The notes under the pieces were generated by a model. The model was not told the DNA's origin. It did not search any database and worked only from the letters and a program-made list of their open reading frames with translations. Both the position numbers and the translations under genes were made by a program. From NCBI GenBank assembly GCA_030704615.1, contig CM060731.1, positions 92,608,756-92,672,755 of the forward strand: a stretch of 64,000 nt of DNA, given 5' to 3'. Below are positions 11,530 to 22,534 of the stretch, one piece after another. Origin of the DNA: Takakia lepidozioides (lineage: Eukaryota > Streptophyta > Takakiopsida > Takakiales > Takakiaceae). Position 1 is the first letter of the stretch. Every line of letters begins with the position of its first letter.

Positions 11530-12279
11530 TGTCGCGGCCCTTTGCCTTGAGGGCAGGGGGTCGGGACACATCAGGGGCTGCCCCTGTGGTGGGGGCAGCG
11601 GCAGCGATAGGTATGGGGGGGCTGAGGCACCCTTGAGTGCCCAAGGCACTCAGGGAAGCGGAGGCGCTCACTAGGTGAAGCCCCGCACACCGGGTTGCGG
11701 TGGGGGTGGCTCCACAAGCGGTGGGGTTGGCTCCACAAGGGGTGGTGGTAGCTTAGTGGGACTTAGTGGGGGTGGCATAGGACTCACCATGGGGGCGGAG
11801 ACCTCGTGGTGGGAGTCGTGGGGAGTCTTGGGACTCATCACGGTCCATAGGGGCCGTGGTGAGCGGGCCAAGACTCACCGCGACTCACCACCGGGAGTCG
11901 AGGGTTTTCGTGGTGGTTCGCCATAAAATGGCATGGCTGGTTGTGGAACCCCCGCGGACAGCTACAGAAGTATATATAGGGAGTAGTAACCCCGAGAACG
12001 GTGCAAGCCCGTTGGTGACCAAAAACTAGTGAGTAAGCGAGCGAGCCGGAAAGCGACCAAAGAGTGGGGAGCTGTTCCGGACTGCCATCTACCAAAGGGA
12101 ATTCTCCTAGTCCCAAAGAGGTGGAGGGTTTAGAAGGAAGCGAAGGGGGGGACCGTTATGTCCCGGTGAGCAGCCGAAGCTCCAAGTTGGCCCGGGCGGC
12201 CAGGTTGGGAGTCAGGCGCGCGCATCAAAGCGAGTAACTAGGACTTGAAGGGGAGCTTACCGGAGTGAGGTGCGCGACA
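11530..12279 (+). repeat. Right LTR of the chromovirus
   Basis: 750 bp, same ends as the left LTR, one additional G in a G-run. Followed by the second CATTC at 12280..12284. Confidence 0.96.
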
Positions 12280-12284
12280 CATTC

Positions 12285-13867
12285 GATATCCCTCCCGGAA
12301 AGAGAATTTCAGCCTGTCGATATCGCCTGGGAGTGCAGGTCTCACCACCTGCAAATACCAAGCGGCAAAGGGGAATCCAAAGCTTGGCCGGGTACACCAT
12401 GCCCCCCCAGGACCCTACCAATGTTTGTTGTGGGTTGCCTCCAACATCTTGGCAGCGGCCAACTTCATATCCGCCTCAGACATGACGTCTGTTGCAGGGG
12501 GGTTCTCCGACAGCCCACCAGGACCGCCAAATCCAGCCTGTATGCTGCGGGTTTGGGGCCTGGGGATGTCCGGGAGGATGTCATCCTGGTCAGAAAGCTC
12601 CCTCTCGTCATCCTCAACATGGTCAACCACCGGCGGAAGCACCTCGAGCACTCTCCCCGTCTCTACTGCCCTCTCCCCGGCTTCACCTCGAACTCCCACA
12701 ATTTGTGCTGTTTGTGGTGTTCTTTCCCCTCCTCCAGTCTCCACCGTATGGGTAATTGCGGGGGCTGCTCTCACCCGCGATGGTGTAACCGGTAAGGATG
12801 TAGCCAGTGTGTTACTGCCTGTTTCTGGTGTCTTGGAGGGATCCACCGTCTCAGTGCGTCCCTCGCTTACATGGGCATCTGTCATTTGGACACCCCTGGC
12901 CTCTTCAATGGCCTTTTCTCTTGCCTCCTGGCTAGCCTTCTGTCTCGCCTGTTCTTTTGCCCTCTCTTTTGCCCTCTCACGGGCCTTCTGTTTCTTACTA
13001 GGGGTAGCAGCAGGGGAGGCCTCCAGGACGACCATCTTTGATTGAGGCGAACTGACACCCTCACGCGCCTTGTTCACTCCCCCCTCCGCAGCCTGTGACG
13101 GCTCTCTCGCCGGGGATTGCATGTGCTTGGCTTTTTTCTTCTTCTTTGTGTGGGCGGGCCCTACTCAGCTTCCTCCATTGGCGGATCTGCTATCCTCATC
13201 CGACGCCCTTCACCTGCCATGCCGCCTGCACCAACCTCCCGAATGCCTATTCTGGCGTACTCTCGCTACAGGTCCTCCCGTCCACCAACAAAAGAATCAA
13301 GATTTTGTTTGCCCTCCCGCCCCAACTTGGGCGATCCAAACATGCGAAGCACCAGGTCTGACGTGTGCTGCCGACGACTGTCCGACTGCGCTTGATGGCT
13401 AGCGGCTTTTGGAGTGACCGCTCGAGCAGTTGGAGCTGTCGATGATACCACCACCGTGTCGCGCTCGTCTTCACTCTGTCATCCCCAACAATCGTGAGAA
13501 CCACCATTGCAATGAAATGGAAGCAACAAATGAGCCACAATTGTGGAGTGGCATGGAACAACAATGAAAACAAACCCAAGCAATGGCTAACAATCACATG
13601 CAGAAGCAGCAGAATGATGCCAAAACAAACAAAACAAAGCGAAGAAGACCGCACATGTTACATAAAGCGAAAGAAGCAGGGGCTTGCCTGAGAGTGCCCG
13701 GCTTCAGTTGACGTGGGCTGTGAGCAAGACAAGGGGATCTCCTGGTGGAGCTTCAGTTTGGCCATGCGAGACGTTGGACGCTGCCCGTAGTACAAAGGCT
13801 TCAGTTTGCGCCGCAGTCTGGATGTGGGGTTTCTCTCAGGAGAGCCACGCCCTTCTCCACGCGGCAT
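12285..13867 (-). pseudogene. Gene B, 5' part (exons 1 and 2a): charged protein of unknown function
   Basis: The likely start is the ATG at 13867 (MPRGEGRGSPERN). Exon 1 (13867..13688) ends CAG|GCAAGC, a GC-AG donor; the 212-bp intron ends GATGACAG at 13476, and exon 2 starts 13475 in phase 0 (SEDERDTVVVSSTAP). Exon 2 then crosses the chromovirus insertion at 12284/5258. It encodes a strongly charged segment (ARERAKERAKEQARQKASQ) that may form a helix or coiled coil, then a Pro/Thr/Glu-rich linker. Three in-frame TAG codons (after GGREDL, PMEEAE and HNKHW) sit where CAG would fit, and a run of six A at about 13131 lacks one base. No known domain. Clearly a dead copy; whether it was a host gene or part of an older transposon I cannot say. 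Confidence 0.6.
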
Positions 13868-14089
13868 AAGTCCGAGTAAAAGAAAAAATCTCCCGCAAAA
13901 TGCATGGTATAGGCCTCGAATGGAACTTCATCCACCCATCACATCAGGTGTCGAAGGCGTATCCGGGAAGCAAGCGCGGAATCCGTGTGGAACGTCTGGT
14001 TCAAAACCGACGGCAGAGGACATTTAATGTGCAACTGTGCCCTTAAATGTCATAGGTATGGAGGTCGGCCACAGGCGCCACCTGGCCCA

Positions 14090-14625
14090 CCCTCCCCCCG
14101 AGACTTCATCATTCGCCCGCTGGATGGAAAAAACGGCGCAGAATTTCCATCCAGCGAATAAAGTAGGACGCAACATGGCCCTCCCTCCGCCCGAGACGTT
14201 CTCATCCAGAAGCTGCCGGATGAAAAATCGGCGCCGAATTTCCATCCTGCAGGTAAGTCGGAGCGCGGCCGGATGCAAAACTGGCGCCGATTTTCCATCC
14301 TGCAGGTAAACGGGAGCGCTGCAGGATGGAAAACCGGCGCCAAATTTCCATCCTGCAGGTAAGCGGGAGCGCGGCCGGATGGAAAACCGGCGCCAAATTT
14401 CCATCCTGCAGGTAAGCGGGAGCGCGGCCGGATGGAAAACCGGCGCCGAATTTCCATCCTGCAGGTAAGCCGGAGCGCGGCCGGATGAAAAACCGGCGCC
14501 GAATTTCCATCTAGCAGGTAAGCGGGAGGGTGGCAAGATGGAAAACCGGCGCCGAATTTCCATCCTGCAGGTAAGTCGGTCCACCTCATGGATGGAAAAC
14601 CGACACCGAATTTGTCTCTAGCGGA
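14090..14625. repeat. 53-bp tandem array with GGCGCC palindromes (type 2a)
   Basis: The word CCATCCTGCAGG or close variants recurs at 14242, 14295, 14348, 14401, 14454, 14507 and 14560, an exact 53-bp period, with one or two degenerate units before and after. Each unit contains the quasi-palindrome GGATGGAAA-ac-CGGCGCCG-aa-TTTCCATCC. The array makes open frames on both strands (up to 392 codons), which I do not take as genes. Confidence 0.92.
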
Positions 14626-14754
14626 CAACATTGAAGGGAAAAACGTGCCAAAAAGTGGCCCGCAGGCAAGAAACTCTAAGTTTAGTGTCTCAATAGACAA
14701 AAAAACGCGAAAAACTTGATGCAACGACTGAAAATTGTTGATGAAGGGTCGATA

Positions 14755-15110
14755 CGGGCGTCTGTGGATGGATATTCGGCGCCGTTTTTCCATCCTGCAG
14801 ATGATCTCTGTCGACCTCTCCCCCCAAGACGACTTCATCCGAGCAGCCTCGGATGGAAATTCGGCGTCGTTTTTCCATCCGGGGGATGTTCTCTGTCGGC
14901 CAAGTGTCGGCCTCTCCCCCCGAGACGACTTCATCCGTGCGGCCTCGGATGGAAATTCGGGGCCGTTTTTCCATCCGGGGGATGTTCTCTGTCGGCCAGG
15001 TGTCGGCCTCTCCCCCGAGACGACTTCATCCGACCAGCCTCGGATGGAAATTCGGCGCCATTTTTCCATCCGGGGGATGTTCTCTGGCAGGCACGTTGGG
15101 CCGTCACCCT
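14755..15110. repeat. About 110-bp repeat units with GGCGCC palindromes (type 2b)
   Basis: Four units each holding GGATGGAAATTCGG-cGCC-TTTTTCCATCC, the phrase CCGGGGGATGTTCTCTG and CGAGACGACTTCATCCG. Related to the neighbouring 53-bp array by the GGATGGAAA/TTTCCATCC arms and by the GGCGCC centre. Confidence 0.85.
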
Positions 15111-15342
15111 CCGATTGGACGTCATGTCGAAGTAAATTCTGCGCCTCATTCCTGGGTACGGTTATATTAAATGCTGCTCTTTTTCTTTGCCACTTGCCCG
15201 ACCTTCGCTCGTGACCCACGCGTTTCAAACCGAGACAACAACAACACTTCCTCGCTCCGAGCTCCTCTCACTTCATCTTCCCCACACTCCCCCTTCCCTG
15301 CGCACCCTCTCTGCTTCCTGGCAGCCCTTTCAATAGTCGGCG
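15111..15342. other. Presumed 5' region of gene C
   Basis: No repeats. C/T-rich (CTCACTTCATCTTCCCCACAC) towards the ATG at 15343; a GGTTATATTAAATG element at about 15157 could be an AT-rich promoter part. Nothing firm. Confidence 0.3.
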
Positions 15343-16725
15343 ATGGCATGCCGGGATCCCAACAACTGCCCAAACAAGCATCTCACCCCGTGGGACTTCT
15401 CGCCCAAGTCAGGGGATATTTTCATATACTTGCAGGATTGGATAGACCACTCTCAGCAGAGGAGGGTGCACTTGTCTGCTCTTGAGTACCTTCCTGGCTT
15501 CCACGATCAGCCTCGCGGGGACGGGCTTGCGCGGCTTTGGTGCCTGCGAATCGTTGATCTGCAGTATCCGCCTACATGGAACATCCCCAAAAGCCGCACG
15601 ACCGTCCTACATCATTGGAGGTGCTACCAGTGGGCCTATGAGGATTGCATCGGGTGTACGTACATGCCAGAGAGGATTCCATCGCAAACAGTGTATGGGG
15701 ACATTCTCATAAGCTACGAGGATGAGTCCTATGGACACAGAGTCTCCACAACAAAGATCTCGATTTACGATGGTGCATATATCGGAGGACATGACACCGT
15801 TGTCCACTACACCAAAGGAGAACGGGTTGCATCCATTGTCTTCACCTATCGACACCCTGTCAGTCATGAGCTTGTTGAGAGGCCAATCGAGGTTCCAGCT
15901 TCTTGGTGAGAATAGTGCAACACGGGAGAAAATTCCCAACTTACCTGAGCATGGATGGCATGCATACTTTTGGCTTCCCTCAGCTTGTGAGGGCATGCAT
16001 ACTTGTCACAGTTCATTATTAATAAAAATGTCTCATTTGAACCAAAGTTCCACTTTTTGCGCAATGTTGCATTTTGTTGCAATCAGACCCACTAGAATGC
16101 CACCTCTGTCAGTTCCCTCTGTCCATGGGGAAGGTGCTTGCACGCTCGCCCCCCCATGCTTCTTGTCAGACGCCGTTATTATTGGTTTGCGTAGCGCATC
16201 TGCACAGGTCATATACCTTCTGACTGCATACTTTTGGCAGTTATTGCGCAAAGGCCAAGGGCCGCATTCCAGAGACAAGGTTCATTAACACTCTGACAGT
16301 GGATTTTTGGGAGAGTGGGCTCCCCGGATTCGTGAATAGGCTTCGTCGCTCAGTCTTGTGTGCACATCTCCCATGGCAGAAAACCCGAGCGCTATAGTGT
16401 ACTGCCCTCCTCACGAGCATAGAGCTACATTTCCGTGCAGAGGGGAGATCTTCCGGGTGATGGAGAAATATCTCTGCGTTCGATACCACCTGAAACCGGG
16501 GTCGGTATTTTTGGAGGAGGAAAGGAAGGACTCAAATGGAGTTGTAGTCGAAAGTATTGTTGTGCTCCACGATGATTTCGGCGACGGCAGGGAATGGCGA
16601 GTTCCACCATCGGACAACGTCATATACAGGGCTGTTGGGGACTTCATTTGCCCGCCAAATGCGCCTTCTATCCTGGCCCCTTACACGAAACAATCCGCGA
16701 ATGAGAGAGTGGGTACCTCAAAGAG
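15343..16725 (+). pseudogene. Gene C, truncated by a CACTA terminus; contains domain Y
   Basis: Not recognised by name. Exon 1 (15343..15905) starts MACRDPNNCPNK and ends TCTTG|GTGAGA; exon 2 starts at 16354 after GCTCAG, in phase (codon TGT). The intron is 448 bp. Exon 2 encodes a roughly 90-residue domain starting VYCPPHEHRATFPCRG, containing VLHDDFGDGREWRVPP and YRAVG. The same pattern (CPP, about 60 residues, DD-G, W-V-P, YR-V-FG) occurs in gene D on the minus strand near 41580..41830, so I call it domain Y. Coding ends abruptly at 16725, where CACTACTACG, a CACTA terminus, begins. The missing 3' part should lie beyond the other end of the element, which I did not locate. Function unknown. 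Confidence 0.5.
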
Positions 16726-16739
16726 CACTACTACGTTTA

Positions 16740-16765
16740 GGGGGGGGGGGGGGGGGGGGGGGGGG
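16740..16765 (+). repeat. Run of 26 G inside the CACTA terminus
   Basis: A pure G homopolymer between ACGTTTA and TTTAGCGACG. Its length is probably not reliable in an assembly; it could form G-quadruplexes. Confidence 0.9.
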
Positions 16766-17199
16766 TTTAGCGACGTCGGGACCCCGAGCGCACTAGACGC
16801 GACAACCCTCCTGCGACTGCTGCGCCGCATAGGCGCTCGGCCCGGAAATAGCGACGTCGGCATGTCGCCGCAGCGCCGCTCCGGTGACGCTTCGCCAGCT
16901 TGCGATTCAGGTACGTCGCTGCAGTTGGGGCATGACCCGCCAGCAAGCTGGGGGTTGCGACGCCCGGGCGTCGCACGTGCCCTCTGCGACGCTCCCGCAA
17001 GGCTGCGACGCCCGGGAATCGCAACAACACCCCCTCACACTTAGACGCGTGAAGAGGGCCGAGCCAGCTCGGGGGATTGCGACGTCCCAACGTCGCAGCA
17101 ATGCCACAATGGCGACGTTGCGATTCCCCGCAGTCGCAGGCCTGCTGGGGCGTCGCAAGTGCCCTCTTGCCTGGGGGTCTAGGATTGGGGATTGCTGCT

Positions 17200-17565
17200 A
17201 CATAATAATAAATTTTTGGCTGTGTTTTGTTCTGTGAATTCGACCCTTGCACCACTACATCCGTGCAAACTATTGGACCATATGCTTAATGACAACGTTT
17301 GCAATGCGTGTGCAAATTTTGGGAGTGAACAAAAATCATTTGGACTGAAAACCTTATTTTCTTCCCTCATTTGCACTCCGAAGTTGAGTTCTTTTCAACT
17401 TCATGCACTCTCCATAGAGAGTTCCGCAATAGTGAGTGAAGGAAACTCTTTGTTTTTTTTTTTTTTTTTTGGTCCAATTTTTTCCATGGATGTAGTGGTC
17501 TGGGGTTTGCATTCACAGAACAAAATAGAGCTAAAACAAAAATCATTGCGTAGGAAAAATCCGCA
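17200..17565. mobile_element. Foldback (MITE-like) insertion in the CACTA left arm
   Basis: About 80 bp at 17205..17285 recur inverted at 17475..17560: TTTTGTTCTGTGAAT, then ACCACTACATCC, then TTGGACCA on the left match the reverse complement of the right side. The roughly 190-bp middle has no ORF. It interrupts the GCGACG-rich subterminal region. No clear target duplication seen. Confidence 0.55.
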
Positions 17566-18284
17566 ATCATAGATATTGTAAATGCAGGAGGTTGCGACCT
17601 CCATGGGTCGCCTTGCGACGATATTGTGACGGTATTGCAATGCCCCAACAAATCTGCAACGACGGGGAATCGTAAAATTGCCTTTTCTGTGTCTTTGCAA
17701 AGGTCATGGCAGAGGCCAAGCTGAATGGATCCATTGTTGCAAATCTTTTTAGTCCTCCTTCTGTGCTACAATATAATAGGTCTATCTTGCATGTGGGAGA
17801 CCGTGATCAACCCGGGCGGCCTTATTGTTAAAGACAAAGGGCAAGAAGAGGGGGTGGGGACACTAGGAAATGAAAAGGAAGGGCCATGGGATTAGAGGGT
17901 TGAGGGTAGATTGCTTTGGCAATGGCTTTGGCAACATTGTTGTCTTTCACACCAATTTCGAAGATTCTTTCTGTTGCATCGAGATCATGGTAACCAAATC
18001 GATTGAAGGGTTTCCAGGGGTAAGTCTTGGTCAGCACTTGTAGAACAAGAACCATGTCTTCCAACAGTCTTGCCCTCGTACAAAAACTCAACAATCCTAG
18101 AGTCACTTTTCGAGTCACAACTTCACTAAAATCATTCCTAGATCGCCACACCTACAAATGATTTTTTTCATGGATTTTTTATTAATCAATCAAAGAAATA
18201 AGCTACATGCATGTACATGTACAATCAATCGAAGGAATGGATACAATTATGTGCGAGAATTATTATGTAGCTTTGATTACGTGT

Positions 18285-21200
18285 CTAATCGACTTGAACA
18301 TCATCATCCGGAGCTTCTTTGTCTTCATCAAGCTGCAAGTCTTCTCGCTCATCAGAGTCATTGTCATAAATGGTATGGTCACCAAAAGGCACATCTGAAT
18401 CATCTTCCACCTCGGTTTCAATGACCATGTCTTCATCTTCTTCTCCAACATCTGCATCTGATGGAGCCTCATCGTATAGGGTCCGGGATGCATTGTCCGG
18501 GGCGTCGTCATTCTCTTGTACCCCCTCTATCCAACCTTGGCCAACATCAGCGTCATCATGACCAGTCTCTTCCTCCTCCGCATTTGCCTCGCCCCATGTA
18601 GATCCCCGACCATGATAGAACGTCTTCCTCTTGGCTGAGCATGCACAACCACCTTCCAATTTCCTGATCCGGAGAAGAAAACTTGCTCCATGTCTGAAGG
18701 CCATGAAAAAGGCTCATCGGAGGGACGATGAGTAGACTCGAGCCTATCTGTATTGACGCGCATGAAACCACACTCGTCTTCCACTATTGTTGCGGATGGC
18801 CCCACAAGATGTGGCTGGAACCACCTTGCCTTGAAGATAAGAGGCTGGTGCCTTGTATACTGAAGTTGGAGTATGCTCTCAAGCTCTCCAAAGTAGTTGA
18901 GTGTGCTCATGGTAGGTTGTGTATCTCCCCTGCCCCACACGGAGTCTTGCCAATATGAGGCACACAAGCCAGAATCAAACGTTGTTTTGCGCTTCATGTC
19001 AAGAGCACGAATGCGGAAATGACGACCATGAACCCAAACCGTCGTGTATGAGGTCGCAAATTGAGAGGGGCCCCTTGCAATGTCTTTGCACCAAATCTGA
19101 AACCACCTCACCTTTCGCAATGTTATCCTCTACTTCAGTCCGAAGCCAATGGCGGAATGAACTTAGAGGCTGCAATTCCATGGGCAATTCTTGTGAAGGC
19201 ACATTCCTACGCCGGCCCCTTGCTCGCGGAGCGCGTGTAGTCGCCCTTGCATGGTTCCGCCTCCACGCAACCGTCTCCTCCTGTCGTTGCTGAACAAGGT
19301 TATTGTATCTTGCCTCCCACTCATGTATGGATGGGGTGTTCTTCAGTATGAACTCATGCGCTTGGTTAATCACCTCTTTGAATTTTTGGGCAAAACGATG
19401 TTCTTGGTTCGTACATCCTCATCTTCCTTCCACATCGGAGGGGCTTCCTTATCCACCCTTGCCAAGTACTCCATGCAGTACAACATAGCCTCTTGCAATG
19501 TATACCCCTCCGCCATGCTACCCTCCGGGTGTGCCATTTGTCTTACATGTGCTTTCAAAGTCTTATGTATCGCTCAAGGTAGTACATCCACCGAGAATGA
19601 ACGGGGCCGGCAATCGAAGCCTCTTCCACTAAGTGCACTACCAAGTGCACTTGGATGTCAAAGAAGGAGGGAGGAAGGTGCATCTCCAACATACACATGA
19701 CCACCGCCGCCTCCTTCTTCATGCGTGGAAAGTCCGCTTCCTCCAGCTCTTTGGAGCAAATCCACCGGAACAATGCTCCCAATCTATAAACTGTCTCGCG
19801 AACCTCGGGAGTCAATGTCCCACGCACTGCAATGGGCAAGATGTCTTGCAATAGATTGTGGTAGTCATGAGACTTCAAACCATGGACCCCGTCTTCGTTG
19901 AACTTCATACGGAGGGATGACCCATAACCAGTTGGTGTTCGGACAGCTCCTATGGTGGCTATCACTTTTTTGTATTCCTCCTTTGTCCATTGCCAAGGTG
20001 CACGCCTATACTCCGTACAACACCCTTTGGGTCCACACCATTTTCTTCGGCCCATAGATGGGGCATGCGACCCTGCTCCTCAAGTTCCTTTCTAACACCG
20101 AGAGAATCTCCTTTCGCAGCCACTCCCTTCTTTGCCGGCGTGCCATGAAGAACACGAAAAAGGGACGAGCAAACATTCTTCTCAATATGCATGGGATCTA
20201 GAAGATGACGAATCTTCAGGTCCTACACATATCCCCACCCACAAATTCTTACACGTCTATTTTGTCGTGAAAGTGACAATGGAAATCATACAAAACATGC
20301 AATATCACATGCATGCATAGCAATATTGATGGTGTTTTTGTGGAATATGTACCGCCCAATATGGCAACTCGTAGAAGATTGAAAGCCGCTTCATGCCGGG
20401 CACCTCCACCTCACCGGACCCCTCCGGATGGGCCTCCTTCCATTAGTCTTCCCAAAAGTGCCCGGATGGTGTCACAGGTGGGGGACGTAACTCCACTTTG
20501 CCATCAAACAAGTGTTTGTCTCTTCTTCTCCAATGATGGCTCATAGGAAGAAACTTGCGGTAGTTGGGATACACCATCTTGCGAAGATTGCTGGAGCTTT
20601 GTGCATCAAGTTCATCGCCACAATGCAGGCATGTGTGGTACCCTTTAGTGCTCAACCCCGAGCAAACAGTAAGTCCTGTAGACATTCCGCCACATTAGGA
20701 AAGACAAAAAGTTTCCATGTGCATCTACCCCACTACGGTGCAAAAGACTGTCGCTGCTACTTCAATCAATCCCAATATCCTTTGACAGGTAAATGTACGC
20801 GGGTTTCTCATGGGGAACATAATATACCTGGATAATCATGCATTGTCCAAAGCAAGATGCCTCTCATCTGAAAAGATTGTCCGGCCATAGGGTCAAGTGA
20901 AGCATCCAATGTCGGGACCCCCCTCCATAACTCCTTCAGTTCACTAGAGGTCGCAAGTACGTGTCCATGTCTTTCACTTGTTTTTTCCCTATGAGACATT
21001 CACACCATTAATTGTTTCAATGCTCCACCATGCTAATTATACTTCATAATGAATGACACATCTTACTACATGATTACGTCACTCATCAATCTTCCATCGG
21101 AATTGCGCCAAAGAGAAGAAGATTAATGTAAAATCCAAAGTAATAATAAGCATGAAATGGGAACACTCACCCGGTACAATGGCAGCCAACATGATATGGC

Positions 21201-22119
21201 CTTTTTTTTTATTGAAAGATACGGAGGGATGTTGTAATTCACCATGGTCACCGGCCAAGTGGAATGACTACATGACTGGACAGAGAATGGGTTGACCCCA
21301 TCCGAGGAGAAGCCGAGGCGGACATGTCGTGGGTCCTCCAAGAGAAAAGGCCACATCTCTTCAGTATGCCTCCATGCTTGTGAATCTTGTGGCCCGCACA
21401 CCTTTCCCGGGGGGCTCCGATGCGAGGCGTGCCATCTCATCAGTTCTGCCAATGAGGGGCTTCGGTAGTGTGCCTGCAGTCGCGGGATGATTGGAAAGTA
21501 GTGCATTTTCTGGCACCATCCCCATGTCGGCCCCATATCATAATCAGTGTCATTCATATCTCTAAGTAAAACCTTACGTCTTGTAGCGGTTGCAAAAAGG
21601 TAGAATGCAATATACAAGTGTATTGTGGCGCGGGTATACCTTGCGCGGGGCTTTCTTCCCTTGAACATCATCCCGATATCGGTCTTTGTTGCACTTTGGA
21701 CACTTGGTGAGTTTTGCATCCTCTCCGTAGTACAGGGTTTTATCACATGGACATGCATGAAAAATCTTATAGCCCATCCCCACAGCATCCAAGGCTGCTC
21801 TTGCCTCTTTTCTTGATCGTGGCATTCTCGGCTTCAAATGTGGGGCAAGGATGTAGTCCGCAATAGTCCGCATTATGGCGGACATACCCACATTGCTTAT
21901 GCCAAACCGGATTTGCAAATTCAACAACAACAACAAGATGATTGAAAGTCTACTCACTTTGGCCCCTTCGTATAAGGGAGTTTTGGCTTCTTTTTCCATG
22001 TCATTCAAAGAGTCTGTGTCCTCATCTACCATCTGATGCATTAAGAGGTCCTCCATTGCTGCCACATCCTCATGCATAATTCCATTGTCATTGTTGTCCT
22101 CATCATCAGAGACCGCCAT
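18285..22119 (-). pseudogene. TNP2-type CACTA transposase with DUF4218- and DUF4216-like parts, decayed
   Basis: Read on the minus strand: N-terminal TNP2 part with KIFHACPCDKTLYYGED and KCPKCNKDRYRDD (about 21800..21660), then YFPIIPRLQAHY ... LAELMRWHASH ... DPRHVRLGFSSDGVNPF (21500..21260), ELKELWRGVPTLDA and LLWTMHDYPG (20940..20830), the finger TKGYHTCLHCGDEL (20640), HIEKNVCSSLFRVLHG (20190), GLKSHDYHNLLQDILPIAVRG (19880..19820), LPPSFFDIQVHLVVHLVEE (19680..19620), ERYIR and HPEGSMAEGY (19540), then the DUF4216-like YFGELESILQLQY and DECGFMRVNTDR (18900..18740), and an acidic tail. Introns such as 20221..20360 are GT-AG. It is not functional as given: frameshifts near 21205 (run of nine A), 20040, 19558, 19375 and 18650, and an in-frame TAA at about 20443. 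Moves the element by cutting at CACTA ends when intact. Confidence 0.88.
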
Positions 22120-22534
22120 TCAGACGGGGTCGGGTCCCTTTGATACGCACCCCCCTCCGAAGGAACAAAATCCCGGTTCATGACAAGATCATGAACTTCA
22201 TGAATTAACGTCGTGGGGTTGTGGCCGGCATCCTAAGATGCAAAAAACAACCATGTCATTATCAGTTTCCATACATGGCGTTGTTCATTATCATACAAGA
22301 TAAAACCCAAAGTACACATTATACACACGAGGGGAATACATACATTGCTTCACCACATGAAGGAGACACTATATAATTCAACACATATAATGTCCACCCA
22401 AACTCCCTTGAATATAGCATGAAAAACTGCATCCAAATACACATCAATGCCTATGTATATATATACACGGTGGAGGAAGCCACCTCAATGTACAAAATGT
22501 CTTCCTACGTCCATCTACACATGATGAAAGTCGG
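22120..22534 (-). other. Spacer between the SET gene and TNP2
   Basis: AT-rich, no ORF. On the minus strand it lies upstream of TNP2 and contains TATATATACATAG-like sequence at about 22455, a possible TATA region for the transposase gene. Confidence 0.3.

Larger units (their letters stand above)
5259..12279 (+). mobile_element. Complete Ty3/gypsy LTR retrotransposon (chromovirus)
   Basis: A 7021-bp element with LTRs 5259..6007 and 11530..12279, ends TGTCGCGG...GCGCGACA, a 5-bp duplication CATTC, primer-binding site complementary to initiator Met-tRNA, a gag-pol coding region with domain order gag, CCHC, protease, RT, RNase H, integrase, chromodomain, and a 0.9 kb 3' non-coding stretch. The two LTRs differ only by one G in a G-run (about 5521 against 11793), so insertion is very recent. 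It sits in exon 2 of gene B in opposite orientation. The only coding defect seen is a one-base frameshift in the integrase. A diverged LTR piece of a related element lies at 43319..43764. Confidence 0.97.

Noticed and set aside
2328-13867. TAG read as glutamine (a variant nuclear code as in some green algae)
   Set aside because: The 1500-codon chromovirus gag-pol, the E2 gene and the RBR exons have no internal TAG, while SET and gene B end in TAG and other stops (TGA, TAA) interrupt dead genes as well.
14190-14620. CRISPR array
   Set aside because: Whole 53-bp units repeat, with no unique spacers, in a eukaryotic context.
14024-15228. Long minus-strand frame of 392 codons and plus-strand frames over the 53-bp array
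   Set aside because: They follow the repeat period; the same peptides arise on both strands because the units are palindromic.
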